64,000 nt of DNA from Sinorhizobium chiapasense (GTDB lineage: Bacteria > Pseudomonadota > Alphaproteobacteria > Rhizobiales > Rhizobiaceae): assembly GCF_036488675.1 (NCBI RefSeq), contig NZ_CP133150.1, positions 215,317 to 279,316 of the forward strand. Reading direction: 5' to 3'. How positions within the stretch are numbered: the stretch's first letter is position 1; each line of letters starts with the position of its first letter. Both the position numbers and the translations under genes were made by a program. Of the stretch, positions 8,509 to 17,530 are shown piece after piece. The notes under the pieces were generated by a model that did not search any database, was not told the DNA's origin, and worked only from the letters and a program-made list of their open reading frames with translations.

Positions 8509-11103
8509 TCAGGCCAACAAAGCGCGGTGCGCCCTCAAAACCAGTGGACGAAAAACAATATTATAGAAGTGAGGCGTTGGGAACTGTGGCAGATCAACAG
8601 GTCGAATTGTCGCGATGCTTGCCTCTGACTGGCACCGATAAATCTCGCCCGTCCGATCAATTTCCTTCAGGTCGAGCGCGTTTGACACATCACTACGCAC
8701 GCTTCCTGCATGGTTCAATAATTGTACCTTCTCGATTTGCAGCCATTCGTAGTGCTCTCCCAACAACATTTTCACGCTGACGCCGCTTACATATGGGAGC
8801 ATCACGAAGAAATAGCCATCGTGCAGATGCTGTGCTCTAAGCACGAAACCTCTCGACTCTTGTTCCTTCCCTACGCAGATTTTCAGAGGCGTGAAACGTA
8901 TATCCATATCGTCTGACACCAGGTCCAATTGGAACCCCCGCTGCATTAGAGCGCTGAACGTAAAATCAAGGCCCAAGACGCGCGTCTCATATGCACCAAG
9001 CCGGTAAGGCGACGGCAGGCCCTTCACATTCTTAAAAGCAGTTTCTAAACTATAAATCGTCTTTCTTCGATCTGGTCCCATCAACTTGTCATGCTGGAAG
9101 TCTTTAAAATATTCCAGCTCTGCTTCGATAGGCATGTAGACGTGACGGAATAAGGCTGCGTGCGCGGCGCGCTGCAAGACAGAATGGTCGTGCTTCACGC
9201 CAGCCTCGCCAAAAAACGTGCTTGCATCACGGATAAATCGCAAGCATTCAGCCTGGACATTGGCGACTTTTTCGTATTGCCTGTCACTCAGTTTGATCTC
9301 TTCAAAAATTGGCTCTCCTTCCGAATCATAGTCAATAACCGCTCCTTCCTTGAAGGTGCAGCTTTGCTCAAATAAATCGTGATCACACCAGGGCGTCGTA
9401 ATAAGTGCTTTAATGTTCGCCGGACGGTGGGGCTCGTCAGAGGCGACTACATAGCGTCCCAAGATGTCGATTTTCAATTCTTCTTTGAAGGTGCGGATCA
9501 AATATTGCTGCGTTTGGCCGATATAGCCTGTATCTGCCAAAATAATTGTATCACCTTCCTCTAACTCCAATTCCTTTGACATATAGCGCTTCAAGCGGAC
9601 GCGCAAAGCAGCTGAGTGCTTGAATATCAACTCCAAAATATCGTCATCGTGCAGCAGCTCATGGAACGACGTCTGTGGATCAGAAGAGCGATGAGCGATC
9701 CGTATCAACAATTCAGTCAGTTCAGGTGGGAGCAACAGCTGTTCGGCAATTGCATGAAAACTGTAATACTTTGGTTTGATTCCGCTGATGTAGTAATCGA
9801 CGTCAGCGCGGGTTTTGAAAGAGGCAGCGATCGCAACGAATTTGCGGATTCGTACCGGCTTTCCCACGGGCCGACGCGCATACGCTTCACATGCAGCTGC
9901 AAGAAGATAAGCGTCACGCAATAGAAAGAAGACCTTTACTCGCTTGCCACGCTGTTGTAGCGCTTCGACCTCGTCCATAAGAAATTGGGCATAGGCGTAT
10001 AGAACCGGACCAAACGACATGTAGCCAATCATTGTCTCCGGCGCGTAGGGCTGCAGGTCTGCTACAGAAAACACTGGCCGAAACGGGCTATAGCGCGGCA
10101 GTGCCATGGTTTCCGGTGCCGCCTGCCCCATTACAATCAAGGACGATGCCGCATGCTGTAGGCGCAAGAAGTTTGCAACGTCACGATTAAACTGCAGGAA
10201 ATGCAGAGCATGCATGCCTAACTCGCGCGGTGCTTGTACATCTGATGCGTCATTATCTCCGATATGAAGTATTTGGGATGAAGGCACCCCACACTCTTTG
10301 ATTACGATCGGAAAAAGAGCAGCGCTTTTCGCCGTGCCGTAATCGACAGAACAATAAATCTTGCTAATTGCCTGCATTACGTCTGCGGGTAAATGTCGCG
10401 TCAAAAGGCGCCTTAAGTCACCTTCCCGCAGATAGGTATCGCTCACGACGATAATTTTAATGCCACGCGTGTACGCCTGCCTTATCAGGTCCACGCACGG
10501 AGAGAATGCGAAGCAAACATTCATTTCGGCCTGGATTTCCGCCTCGGCCAGTTGCGCCTGCGCCTCATCAGAAAGCGATGTAAACGATCGATAAATATCA
10601 CGGATATCGATCTGCCTAGATCCGGTCTCTAAGAGCTTTGCCCGATAGGCACGCGCAGCAGCACTGATGCGCTGATAGGGAGTTATCCCTAGCCGTCGGG
10701 CAGTAGGATTATCGGCCAGCAAGGCAAAAACGTCTCTAGGTGCCGCGGTCTTGCGCCACAGCAACGTATCGAAGCAGTCTAGTGAAAGTACCTTCACGGA
10801 ATGCCCAAAGTTATCCAAAATATGCGCCATATCGTTGGCTTTTATTTGCGCCTTATGCTGCCCATCGCGCATGTCGCTCCGGGACGGACGGTGCTCCGGT
10901 TTTAGCCGCTGGGTGGTTCTTTTGGTTGGATTGGTTAGATCCAACGAGTTTTCGGCTCCCCGCCCGTCTCGGGGCAGACCCCGCAAAATCTCGCTATATG
11001 CGTCGGGATCAAGCACATCTTCCATATAGACAGTTTGGGAAGGCCGTTGATCAATATCAGTTTGCTGTATCTTGGCGGCCAAGCGATCCAGTATGTGCTG
11101 CAT
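8509..11103 (-). CDS. large HAD-domain protein, 864 residues
   Basis: Residues about 103-300 form a haloacid-dehalogenase-like hydrolase domain: motif I is LDCFDTLL (Asp109 and Asp112), motif II is VVSDTYL (Ser221) and motif IV is HIGDNDASD (Asp283, Asp285). The remaining 550 residues are soluble and not recognised, with a possible second domain around FFLLRDAYLLAAACEAY. Proteins of this layout occur in polysaccharide loci, but none of those genes is nearby. The start has GGGGT upstream of ATG 11103. The gene is visibly richer in A+T than the phosphonate block, which suggests separate ancestry. Confidence 0.75.
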   Translation of the reverse strand: MQHILDRLAAKIQQTDIDQRPSQTVYMEDVLDPDAYSEILRGLPRDGRGAENSLDLTNPTKRTTQRLKPEHRPSRSDMRDGQHKAQIKANDMAHILDNFGHSVKVLSLDCFDTLLWRKTAAPRDVFALLADNPTARRLGITPYQRISAAARAYRAKLLETGSRQIDIRDIYRSFTSLSDEAQAQLAEAEIQAEMNVCFAFSPCVDLIRQAYTRGIKIIVVSDTYLREGDLRRLLTRHLPADVMQAISKIYCSVDYGTAKSAALFPIVIKECGVPSSQILHIGDNDASDVQAPRELGMHALHFLQFNRDVANFLRLQHAASSLIVMGQAAPETMALPRYSPFRPVFSVADLQPYAPETMIGYMSFGPVLYAYAQFLMDEVEALQQRGKRVKVFFLLRDAYLLAAACEAYARRPVGKPVRIRKFVAIAASFKTRADVDYYISGIKPKYYSFHAIAEQLLLPPELTELLIRIAHRSSDPQTSFHELLHDDDILELIFKHSAALRVRLKRYMSKELELEEGDTIILADTGYIGQTQQYLIRTFKEELKIDILGRYVVASDEPHRPANIKALITTPWCDHDLFEQSCTFKEGAVIDYDSEGEPIFEEIKLSDRQYEKVANVQAECLRFIRDASTFFGEAGVKHDHSVLQRAAHAALFRHVYMPIEAELEYFKDFQHDKLMGPDRRKTIYSLETAFKNVKGLPSPYRLGAYETRVLGLDFTFSALMQRGFQLDLVSDDMDIRFTPLKICVGKEQESRGFVLRAQHLHDGYFFVMLPYVSGVSVKMLLGEHYEWLQIEKVQLLNHAGSVRSDVSNALDLKEIDRTGEIYRCQSEASIATIRPVDLPQFPTPHFYNIVFRPLVLRAHRALLA

Positions 11104-11540
11104 AGTTACCCCGCTTACAGATGGACGTCGCCATTGCCGCGAGTACGATGCCGTCTGGGCCAGCCCGCATTTGGCGACGTTGTCTCAACGAACTGCGCCC
11201 ACGACGGGTCGCGCGTGAATGAGGATCGGATCGACCCTTGCGGCGACGCAAGCATGACCGCGCAAAATGCCTCCTCAATTTCATGGCGGCCGATCGCCGA
11301 TCCTTTGACGGGATTGCAATTGGCGTGCCGTACTTCCGCGTCAACAAGAGGCCTCGGCGATCTTCTGGGTGGCGGGCAACTGGGGCTGTCGCCAACAGCC
11401 GGTCTTCGGGTGGCGATCTGCCAAATCCTGAGCTTGGCGACCAGCGAAGAACGACCTCGAGCGCCATTTCCAGCCCGACAAAGACCAGAGGAAGCGCCTT
11501 GTGATGGCGAGCCGAAAAAAACCAGGAACCACACTACCCG

Positions 11541-11585
11541 ATGGCGGATATTCGAAGATCGACATATCGGTGTGCCAAACCGCTT
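11541..11585 (-). pseudogene. remnant of a TauD-type dioxygenase gene
   Basis: This matches 19567-19611, inside the TauD-family gene, at all but about two positions in 45 and in the same orientation. It would encode AVWHTDMSIFEYP, the iron-binding HxD region. No other part of that gene is recognisable beside it, and I could not assign 11104-11540. Confidence 0.75.
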
Positions 11586-11625
11586 GAATATCGAACCCTT
11601 TCAATTACTACGCCGGCCAACTCGA
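11586..11625 (+). pseudogene. remnant of the ABC substrate-binding protein gene
   Basis: About 40 bases match 32499-32539, inside the solute-binding gene of the intact importer, including CAATTACTACGCCGGCCAAC, with a few substitutions and one base lost. It joins the dioxygenase fragment directly, so a rearrangement made this joint. Confidence 0.7.
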
Positions 11626-11626
11626 G

Positions 11627-11747
11627 CATGGGCGGGGAGCGTTCGTGGAGCGTCGCGTACAATACGGACTTGGCGCCGAATCTTTCTTTATGACTAACCT
11701 GCGCGAGGCACTACCTCTGATCACCGCAAGGTTCAGTGAGACGGAGC
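11627..11747 (+). pseudogene. phnF-like regulator remnant with internal deletion
   Basis: The plus strand encodes AFVERRVQYGLGAESFFMTN, closely similar to AFVERRIQYGLGAESSFMAN of the PhnF protein at 24342-25070. The sequence then jumps to GCACTACCTCTGATCACCGC, the bases just 3' of that gene's stop codon. The copy has therefore lost most of the effector domain. It is inverted relative to the intact gene. Confidence 0.8.
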
Positions 11748-11980
11748 TTCAATAAAAACCTCAATGCCAGTCGAGGCTGCAATTTGCAGGAGCCCGAACG
11801 TGCAATGCGCGGCTATTCGGCAACGTCTGCGGCGCCGACGAGTTGAAGCAGGACCCTGATTTCGATCCGTTCAGCGTAGTTTTGTGTCCATCACGTCCCG
11901 GAGCCAGTCGCCAAGGAGTCTGATCGATAGTGTGGTGAGCACGATTACCGCAACAGGGACAGCAGCCCCTCTACCAAGAG
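11748..11980 (-). pseudogene. dppC-like permease 3' end and flank, decayed copy
   Basis: After a diverged stretch, 11765-11870 follows the spacer between dppC and phnF, and 11871-11975 follows the last 100 bases of the dppC-type gene at 23331-24203, read in the opposite orientation. The shared joint (TCAGCGTAGTTTTGTGTCCA) is identical. Together with the phnF fragment this is a co-linear relic of the dppC-phnF region. Confidence 0.8.
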
Positions 11981-11993
11981 CTGCGAGTAGCGA

Positions 11994-12042
11994 ACTCAGC
12001 CACGCTTCACGACATCATCCTTCTTCCAGGTCACGTTGACCA
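11994..12042. repeat. ISNCY-element end remnant
   Basis: The sequence CCACGCTTCACG followed by TCCTTCTTCCAGGTCACGTTGACC resembles 6767-6818, the leader just inside the right end of the second ISNCY-like element. An IS end therefore borders the decayed phosphonate-locus copy. The stretch 12043-12119 shows no gene. Confidence 0.5.
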
Positions 12043-12119
12043 AAGTAGAACAATCTAAAACGCGTCCTGGTCGCCTGGTCGGCGGAACCCGATTGGTACA
12101 GCTCCAGAGCGGTCCCGCT

Positions 12120-13508
12120 TCATCCATCACGATCGACGAAGCCTACTGCGGGCACAACAGGATCATTTCCCATTTGGTTCGTCCGCTTGTTCTCGGGTCG
12201 CGTTAACCCAAGATTTTCACGGAGCGTAGCTCCACTATATTCAGAGCGAAACAAATTTCTCCGCCGAAGCTCGGGAACAACAAGTTGAAAAAAATCATCC
12301 AAACCGTCGGGGAACACAGGAGGCATTATAATAAACCCATCTGCGGCGCCCTCCGTAAAAAAGCGTTCCATTTGGTCGACAATTTCTGCGGTCGAGCCAA
12401 CGCAAACCAAATGTCCTCTTCCAATGCTGAGGAGAGCTGTGAGTTGCCGAATCGTGAAATGCCTCTCCTTCGCAGTATCGATCAGCAGTTTCTGACGACT
12501 CTGCATGTTGTTTGTTTCACCTAAGTCATCGGGAACCGGATCGTCGAGCGAATGTTTATCGACATCGAATACGTAACCGAGGAGTCGCTTAGCCAGTTCA
12601 AGAGCAATGTCTTCGTGGATTAGCGATTGAAGCGTACGCAGTTTTTCCTCAGCTTCTTCTGCAGTCGGTGCCACGAGTGGAACGATCCCAGGCATCACAA
12701 CAAGGTCCGCATCAGATCGACCGAAGTCCCTTGAGAACGCCTTGACCGATTTATAAAACGCCTTCGCGTCCTCGATGCTTTGCTGCGCCGTAAAGATCAG
12801 TTCGCCATATTGCCCTGCGAACCTGGCACCCGTCGGCGAGCTACCTGCCTGTGCAAGGACGGGATATCCTTGTGGCGAACGGGATATATTCAGAGGTCCG
12901 CGAGCTGCAAAATATTTCCCACTGTGGTTCAAGAAGTTCATTTTCTGCGGGTCGAAATATAGCCCGGATTCACGCTCCATAATAAATGCATCGTCCGCCC
13001 AACTATCCCACAATCCTTCAACGACCTCCAAGAATTCGGCTGCACGTTGGTATCGTTCCTCGTGGGGAGGAAGCGCTTGTAGGTTGAAGTTTTGCGCTTC
13101 AAACGGATTTGCCGAGGTAACGATGTTCCAGCCGACGCGACCGCGGCTCAGGTGGTCGATCGATGCAAATACGCGCGCAAGATGATAAGGCTGATTGAAT
13201 GTGGTCGATGCTGTAGCGACTAAACCAATGTTCTTGGTGGTCATGGCCAAGGCTGCCAGCAAGGTGGTAGGCTCGAACCCGACAATTCGGCCGGAACGCG
13301 ACATCGCTTCGACCGTTGATTCACGAACACCGGCAGTGTCAGCTATGAATACAAAATGCAACGCGGACGCCTCCGCTTTTGCCGTATAGGATTTATACCG
13401 TTCGATATTAGCGCCCGCATCCGAATGCGCGTTCATGTGGCGCCATCCAGCCTCGTGATGGCCACCCGGACGCAGAAAAGCACCTAGTACCATTTGGTCT
13501 GCAGACAT
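12120..13508 (-). CDS. flavin-dependent monooxygenase, NtaA/SnaA/DszA type
   Basis: A 462-residue LLM-class, two-component monooxygenase that would use FMNH2 from a separate reductase. It starts with the family pattern LGAFLRPGGHHEAGWR, has FIADTAGVRE, FEPTTLLAALAM, LSRGRVGWNIVTS and VLAQAGSSPTGARFA, and ends with ADGFIIMPPVFPDGLDDF, all typical of the NtaA/DszA group. The start ATG 13508 (MSADQM) has GGAGAG just upstream; the longer frame to 13586 lacks one. No flavin reductase is adjacent. Possible substrates are aminopolycarboxylates or sulfur or nitrogen organics; the sequence does not decide. Confidence 0.85.
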   Translation of the reverse strand: MSADQMVLGAFLRPGGHHEAGWRHMNAHSDAGANIERYKSYTAKAEASALHFVFIADTAGVRESTVEAMSRSGRIVGFEPTTLLAALAMTTKNIGLVATASTTFNQPYHLARVFASIDHLSRGRVGWNIVTSANPFEAQNFNLQALPPHEERYQRAAEFLEVVEGLWDSWADDAFIMERESGLYFDPQKMNFLNHSGKYFAARGPLNISRSPQGYPVLAQAGSSPTGARFAGQYGELIFTAQQSIEDAKAFYKSVKAFSRDFGRSDADLVVMPGIVPLVAPTAEEAEEKLRTLQSLIHEDIALELAKRLLGYVFDVDKHSLDDPVPDDLGETNNMQSRQKLLIDTAKERHFTIRQLTALLSIGRGHLVCVGSTAEIVDQMERFFTEGAADGFIIMPPVFPDGLDDFFQLVVPELRRRNLFRSEYSGATLRENLGLTRPENKRTNQMGNDPVVPAVGFVDRDG

Positions 13509-15305
13509 AGCTCTCTCCTTCAAAGGCTCTGCTCCACGTGATAGGCGGCGGCTCAGCGGTGATTGGGGCCAGATATGTTGCGTCATTCATTGGGGTCTCT
13601 GCCGCATGCGGAACCTGATGGTTCATTTCACCAAACAACCCGCTCTGACATTTCCGGGTCAGTCAGGCACAACAACAATTGCTACCAAACCAAACAGCAC
13701 AATGATTTGGGATGATTTGCTTCTCGGCGCCGCCTGGCCAATCACGAGATCGGTTCACGTTCCGATAAACCGACATGTAGCCTTCGGGATGACGTGTCAG
13801 CCGCCGCTCGCAATCGCCTTAACGCTCAACGTCCAGGCCGATGACGGCCGCTGGTTGCAGGTGAGCGATTGTGAGTGTCGTCGCCGATTATACGGATTCA
13901 GCATTCCGACCGCACGGGTGATGCCCATCCTTTAGAATGCGAATCTCGCGCCGACCTGACATTTTGCTTTCCTTCCTTCTCTCCAGCGATCGCCATACCA
14001 CTCGCGACAAGAATATCGGTGGGCAGGTTTCTGCCGCCTCGCGACGAAGGAACTTCAAAACTCGTGCCAACTCCGCAGAAGGAGCCGCAGAAAATGTTCT
14101 GCAAACAATTCAATGGCTTAAATAGAGTGCAGCAGGCAGCCGCCCAACACCACGGTATCATGGAGTCGACAAAACCCGACAGTATGTCGGAGTTCCGGTT
14201 TAGATTAGGTGCGAGCGCCTTTGATCCGGCTTTGTATACAAGGCTTATTTGGGAACTTCAGCCGTGGATTTGATCGCCTGCAATTGTTCGAGCGATCGGG
14301 ATTTTTAGTGGATACGGATTACACCGACGCGTTTGGAAGCAATCTTGCCTGTGATCCAAATGCATGGCTTCGGAAATCGCAAGGCTGGGCCGGTGGACGT
14401 GCCCGATTCAAAGAAGCCAACATTTTCCACATGATCAACGGCCGCGCTGTCGAGGCGGTCGAAAGTCGGCCTTGAGCAGACATGGACGAACCGGTCGAAG
14501 ACTGGGAGCCGGATTTCGATATGCGACGCGGCATTCGCATGGTGCGGGGAGTAGCACCAGTGCGAATGCCGGTGCGTTTGTCTCCCTTCGCCGACGAACT
14601 CTTCTCATCTTGGATCAGCGGCCTGCGCTGTCGGTGACGGCCGCCGGAGGCATGCCGGGAAGAGAACAAGGAAGGAGGTCCCACCCCCAGCGATTGCACG
14701 AAATGGCAGCAGATGGTGAAGCGCGCATCCCGGTCGATTTGGACCGGCATGGCGTCGGCCATTGTCACGGGAGCTTCGGGGGGAACTGGGCGAAAAACCA
14801 TCGAGGGCGCGGCGAAGTAAATCGGTTCAGGTGGCCGTTTTCACCAGCAATGTACGGACCGAGCCTCTTGCGTTCGAAGCTGAACGAGAATGTTGGAAGC
14901 CCGACAAAACCGGCCGGCAGGTCCGGGCTGCGGGAATGGATAAGTGGTGCAAGACAACCGGTGCCCCAATCCGGCATGCAACTTGCTTCGACGATTTTCG
15001 CGCGGTGGACGGTAGTGGCACCCGCTAAGCGGCTCGTGCAGAACACGCCCTATGCGGCAGCCATGGCAGGCGTGTCTGCTGGGTAGTGTCAGTGGAGGTG
15101 AGACAGCATGATGGGAGCATTCTGATGCGCGGAAGCACGTGCTGTTCCGGTCTACGATGGCTCAAGCCAAGATACCGCTGCGCGGCTGCGATCTGCAATG
15201 GTGCGAAATCGACAGCGAAGACGATCTTCGTCTTGGGGACATTTCCGGAGAACTCCTGTGCAACAACACACTTGTAGCGGCTCGCTAACGATCATGGAGA
15301 GAGCT
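13509..15305. other. 1.8-kb stretch without an intact gene
   Basis: Open frames here are short, overlap on both strands and lack family motifs. The only recognisable item is a TniQ-like N-terminal fragment at 14566-14637. The region looks like eroded DNA. No nod box or sigma-54 promoter was recognised by eye. Confidence 0.5.
14566..14637 (+). pseudogene. TniQ N-terminal fragment
   Basis: A 23-codon frame reads MPVRLSPFADELFSSWIS and then stops. This matches the N-terminal signature of TniQ proteins (PVR, P, DELLSSW), transposition accessory proteins often found near transposons. The remainder of the gene is missing. Confidence 0.5.
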
Positions 15306-15911
15306 ATGCTTCGGCACCTATTGGATCCAGCAAACGCCATCACGGCGGCTGGTATTTTCTTTTCTTCTTTCGCGGTTTACCTCGCGTTGGCGGGCCGCAC
15401 GGAGGTCGCCGTTGCCGTGGCACTCTGGGCCATGCTGGCTGACCATCTCGACGGCGCGGTTGCAATCCGCATTGTCAATCGACCTCCTGAGAAGGCAAAA
15501 ATGGGCAAGAGCCTAGACGGTTTCGCGGATATCATCTATGGAGCCGTGTTCCCTGTTGTGTGTATCATTACCGCAAGCAATGCGTCTCTGCTTTCGCTGC
15601 TTACTGGGACAGCACTATTGCTGGCAGGCGCTATAAGGCTCAGCTATTTTAGCAATTTTGGTCTATCCGAAGACAATAAATTTACTGGCCTCCCCCTCTC
15701 TTATGACGTTCCCTTGCTTGCAGTATTATTTCTAATAAAATCTGCACTTGGTGGTCAGTTCAACACCATTCTAAATATCCTCTTCCTTGTCATGTCTGTG
15801 TTCCACGTCTCATCAATCCAAATCCCGGCTCCCGGGAAGCTCATGTACGTTGCTATCCTTGTCTTCAGTGTAGCGGCCTCCGCGTCGCTCGTTGCCGGAG
15901 CACTTGCATGA
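15306..15911 (+). CDS. CDP-alcohol phosphatidyltransferase family protein
   Basis: A 201-residue integral membrane enzyme with about six hydrophobic segments. The family motif is present with a small change: DGAVAIR (normally DGxxAR), then GKSLDGFAD, giving the required G-x3-D-x3-D. Such enzymes move a phospho-alcohol from a CDP carrier to an acceptor alcohol, as in phosphatidylserine synthase. ATG 15306 follows GGAGAG; ATG 15294 is the alternative. Its stop overlaps the start of the next gene (ATGA), so the two are translationally coupled. Acceptor unknown. Confidence 0.82.
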   Translation: MLRHLLDPANAITAAGIFFSSFAVYLALAGRTEVAVAVALWAMLADHLDGAVAIRIVNRPPEKAKMGKSLDGFADIIYGAVFPVVCIITASNASLLSLLTGTALLLAGAIRLSYFSNFGLSEDNKFTGLPLSYDVPLLAVLFLIKSALGGQFNTILNILFLVMSVFHVSSIQIPAPGKLMYVAILVFSVAASASLVAGALA

Positions 15912-17527
15912 CAAGCATTGCTCTTTCTCCAATTGCGGCCCTGTGGGGGATTGTCGGCGCCAACACACACGGCACCAGGGAGATGGGGGCCGTGTTGCAA
16001 CACCGCGGCTGTAACGTGGCCATGGAGGAGCGACCGACTTTCTCTTTTGGCGCTCGCCACTCCGCTCAGATCGCGCCTATTGCTGTCGATGACGACATCG
16101 CCGTCGTTTATTCGGGTTTTCCATTTGTCGTTGATGAAGAGACCAGAATGCCACGTTATCTTTCGGCTGAAGGCATCCGGACCGAATACGTCAGGCTTGG
16201 CCTCGATTTCTTCCGAGTTCTATGCGGTCACTATGCAATTGCAGTCTACTCCCGAAATTATCACCGGCTGATCCTTGTTCGTGACGCTTTCGGCGCGCAA
16301 AGTCTTTCATGGGTCGCGTCGAATGACAATTTTGCTTTCTCAACGGAATATAAGGCACTGTTGTCCCTGCCATGGGTTAACCGTAGCCTTGATCATGATG
16401 CTGCCCGCCGCTTCGTCCATGACGGATGGGCGCCGGCCGGGCGAACCTTTCTGCGACAGGTTTCTATGGTGCTGCCGGGATCCCTCCTCATATGGCAGAA
16501 TGGAAATGTTGAGAGAATCCATCTGCGCGAAGGTCTGTGCGATAGACGCCCCCCGTTCAAATCGGTCTCAGTTGCTCAAGTTAATAGCGCGGTTCGAGAG
16601 ACGATCGGTTGGCATGCGAACGATTTTGCGCCGAGATATGGGGTGATGCTTAGTAGCGGCGTCGACTCCGCTGTAATTGCGGCGACCCTAAGGCGAATTC
16701 GAGGCGATACTGAGGTTCACACATTCACCGTTGGCTACGGTCACGACGATCCGGAGATCATCGGCGCGAGTGCGACGGCGAGTCTTCTTGGAACACATCA
16801 CCATGAAATCATCGTTCAACCCGACGCGCTCACAACACTGCTGAAGGACACTATTATCGCCGTCGATAATCCTGGTGGATATGATGAATTCCCATGCCTC
16901 TATGCCTTGCACCAGACGGCTCGAAATTTTGTTGACATCATTTTTTCTGGCAATGCTGCTGACACTTTGTTTGCCGGTATGCCGTATCATCAGCCTTTGC
17001 TTGCAACAGATGGCGCAATCCATCGGCGGCTTTGCAAGGACCTCACTGGTCGCGACGAGCGCCTTGCGGCGCAGGAGCTCTTGGCTGGTAGGCACGGTCT
17101 CTCCTTTAGGATGCCGTACGCGGAACGAATTCTGACAGACTTGGCGCTTGAGATCCCTGACTTTCAGAAACTCAGCCATGCGAACAACAAGATAATCTTT
17201 CGCGAGGCGGCGCGGCAAATCCTACCCGACGAAATCACCATGCGCCCCAAGCGGATTCAGCACCTCCGCTACGACAACGACATGTGGTCTTGGCTGGCCG
17301 AAAGGGTTGATTGGATCCGCTCGAATTCGATTCTTTCGAAGCATTCCCTCGAAGTGCTCGAACGGATTGTCATGCTTCCCTCTGGTACTGCCGAACTTAC
17401 CGAAGAGAGTTTCAAAACTGCTTGGAACCTAGTCTCGCTTGCGACGTGGGCGAGCATCTACCTCGATGGTAGTCACCAACTTGAGCTGGTGACATTCGAC
17501 ATAACAATCGATATCGACCGGAGATGA
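15908..17527 (+). CDS. asparagine-synthetase-like protein lacking the N-terminal Cys
   Basis: A 539-residue AsnB-type protein. The N-terminal glutaminase fold is recognisable (WGIVGA, LCGHYAIAVYSR, LVRDAFGAQSL), but the nucleophilic Cys of the normal MCGI start is replaced by Trp13 behind a 12-residue extension, so glutamine hydrolysis is not expected. The synthetase half keeps the ATP PP-loop LSSGVDSAV, the SGNAADTLFAG block and LPDEITMRPK, so substrate adenylation is plausible, as in beta-lactam synthetases or lasso-peptide cyclases. It overlaps the preceding gene by 4 bases and lies 3 bases before the next one. It may form an amide on an unknown metabolite. Confidence 0.85.
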   Translation: MTSIALSPIAALWGIVGANTHGTREMGAVLQHRGCNVAMEERPTFSFGARHSAQIAPIAVDDDIAVVYSGFPFVVDEETRMPRYLSAEGIRTEYVRLGLDFFRVLCGHYAIAVYSRNYHRLILVRDAFGAQSLSWVASNDNFAFSTEYKALLSLPWVNRSLDHDAARRFVHDGWAPAGRTFLRQVSMVLPGSLLIWQNGNVERIHLREGLCDRRPPFKSVSVAQVNSAVRETIGWHANDFAPRYGVMLSSGVDSAVIAATLRRIRGDTEVHTFTVGYGHDDPEIIGASATASLLGTHHHEIIVQPDALTTLLKDTIIAVDNPGGYDEFPCLYALHQTARNFVDIIFSGNAADTLFAGMPYHQPLLATDGAIHRRLCKDLTGRDERLAAQELLAGRHGLSFRMPYAERILTDLALEIPDFQKLSHANNKIIFREAARQILPDEITMRPKRIQHLRYDNDMWSWLAERVDWIRSNSILSKHSLEVLERIVMLPSGTAELTEESFKTAWNLVSLATWASIYLDGSHQLELVTFDITIDIDRR

Positions 17528-17530
17528 ACC

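Noticed and set aside
11035..11697. 220-codon plus-strand frame considered as a gene
   Set aside because: It runs through the start of the HAD gene, unassigned DNA and the dioxygenase remnant, and has no domain of its own.
13600..14280. Search for nod box, sigma-54 promoter or small RNA in the gene-poor stretch
   Set aside because: No sequence close to a nod box or TGGCAC-N5-TTGC was recognised by eye; a computed motif scan would be needed.
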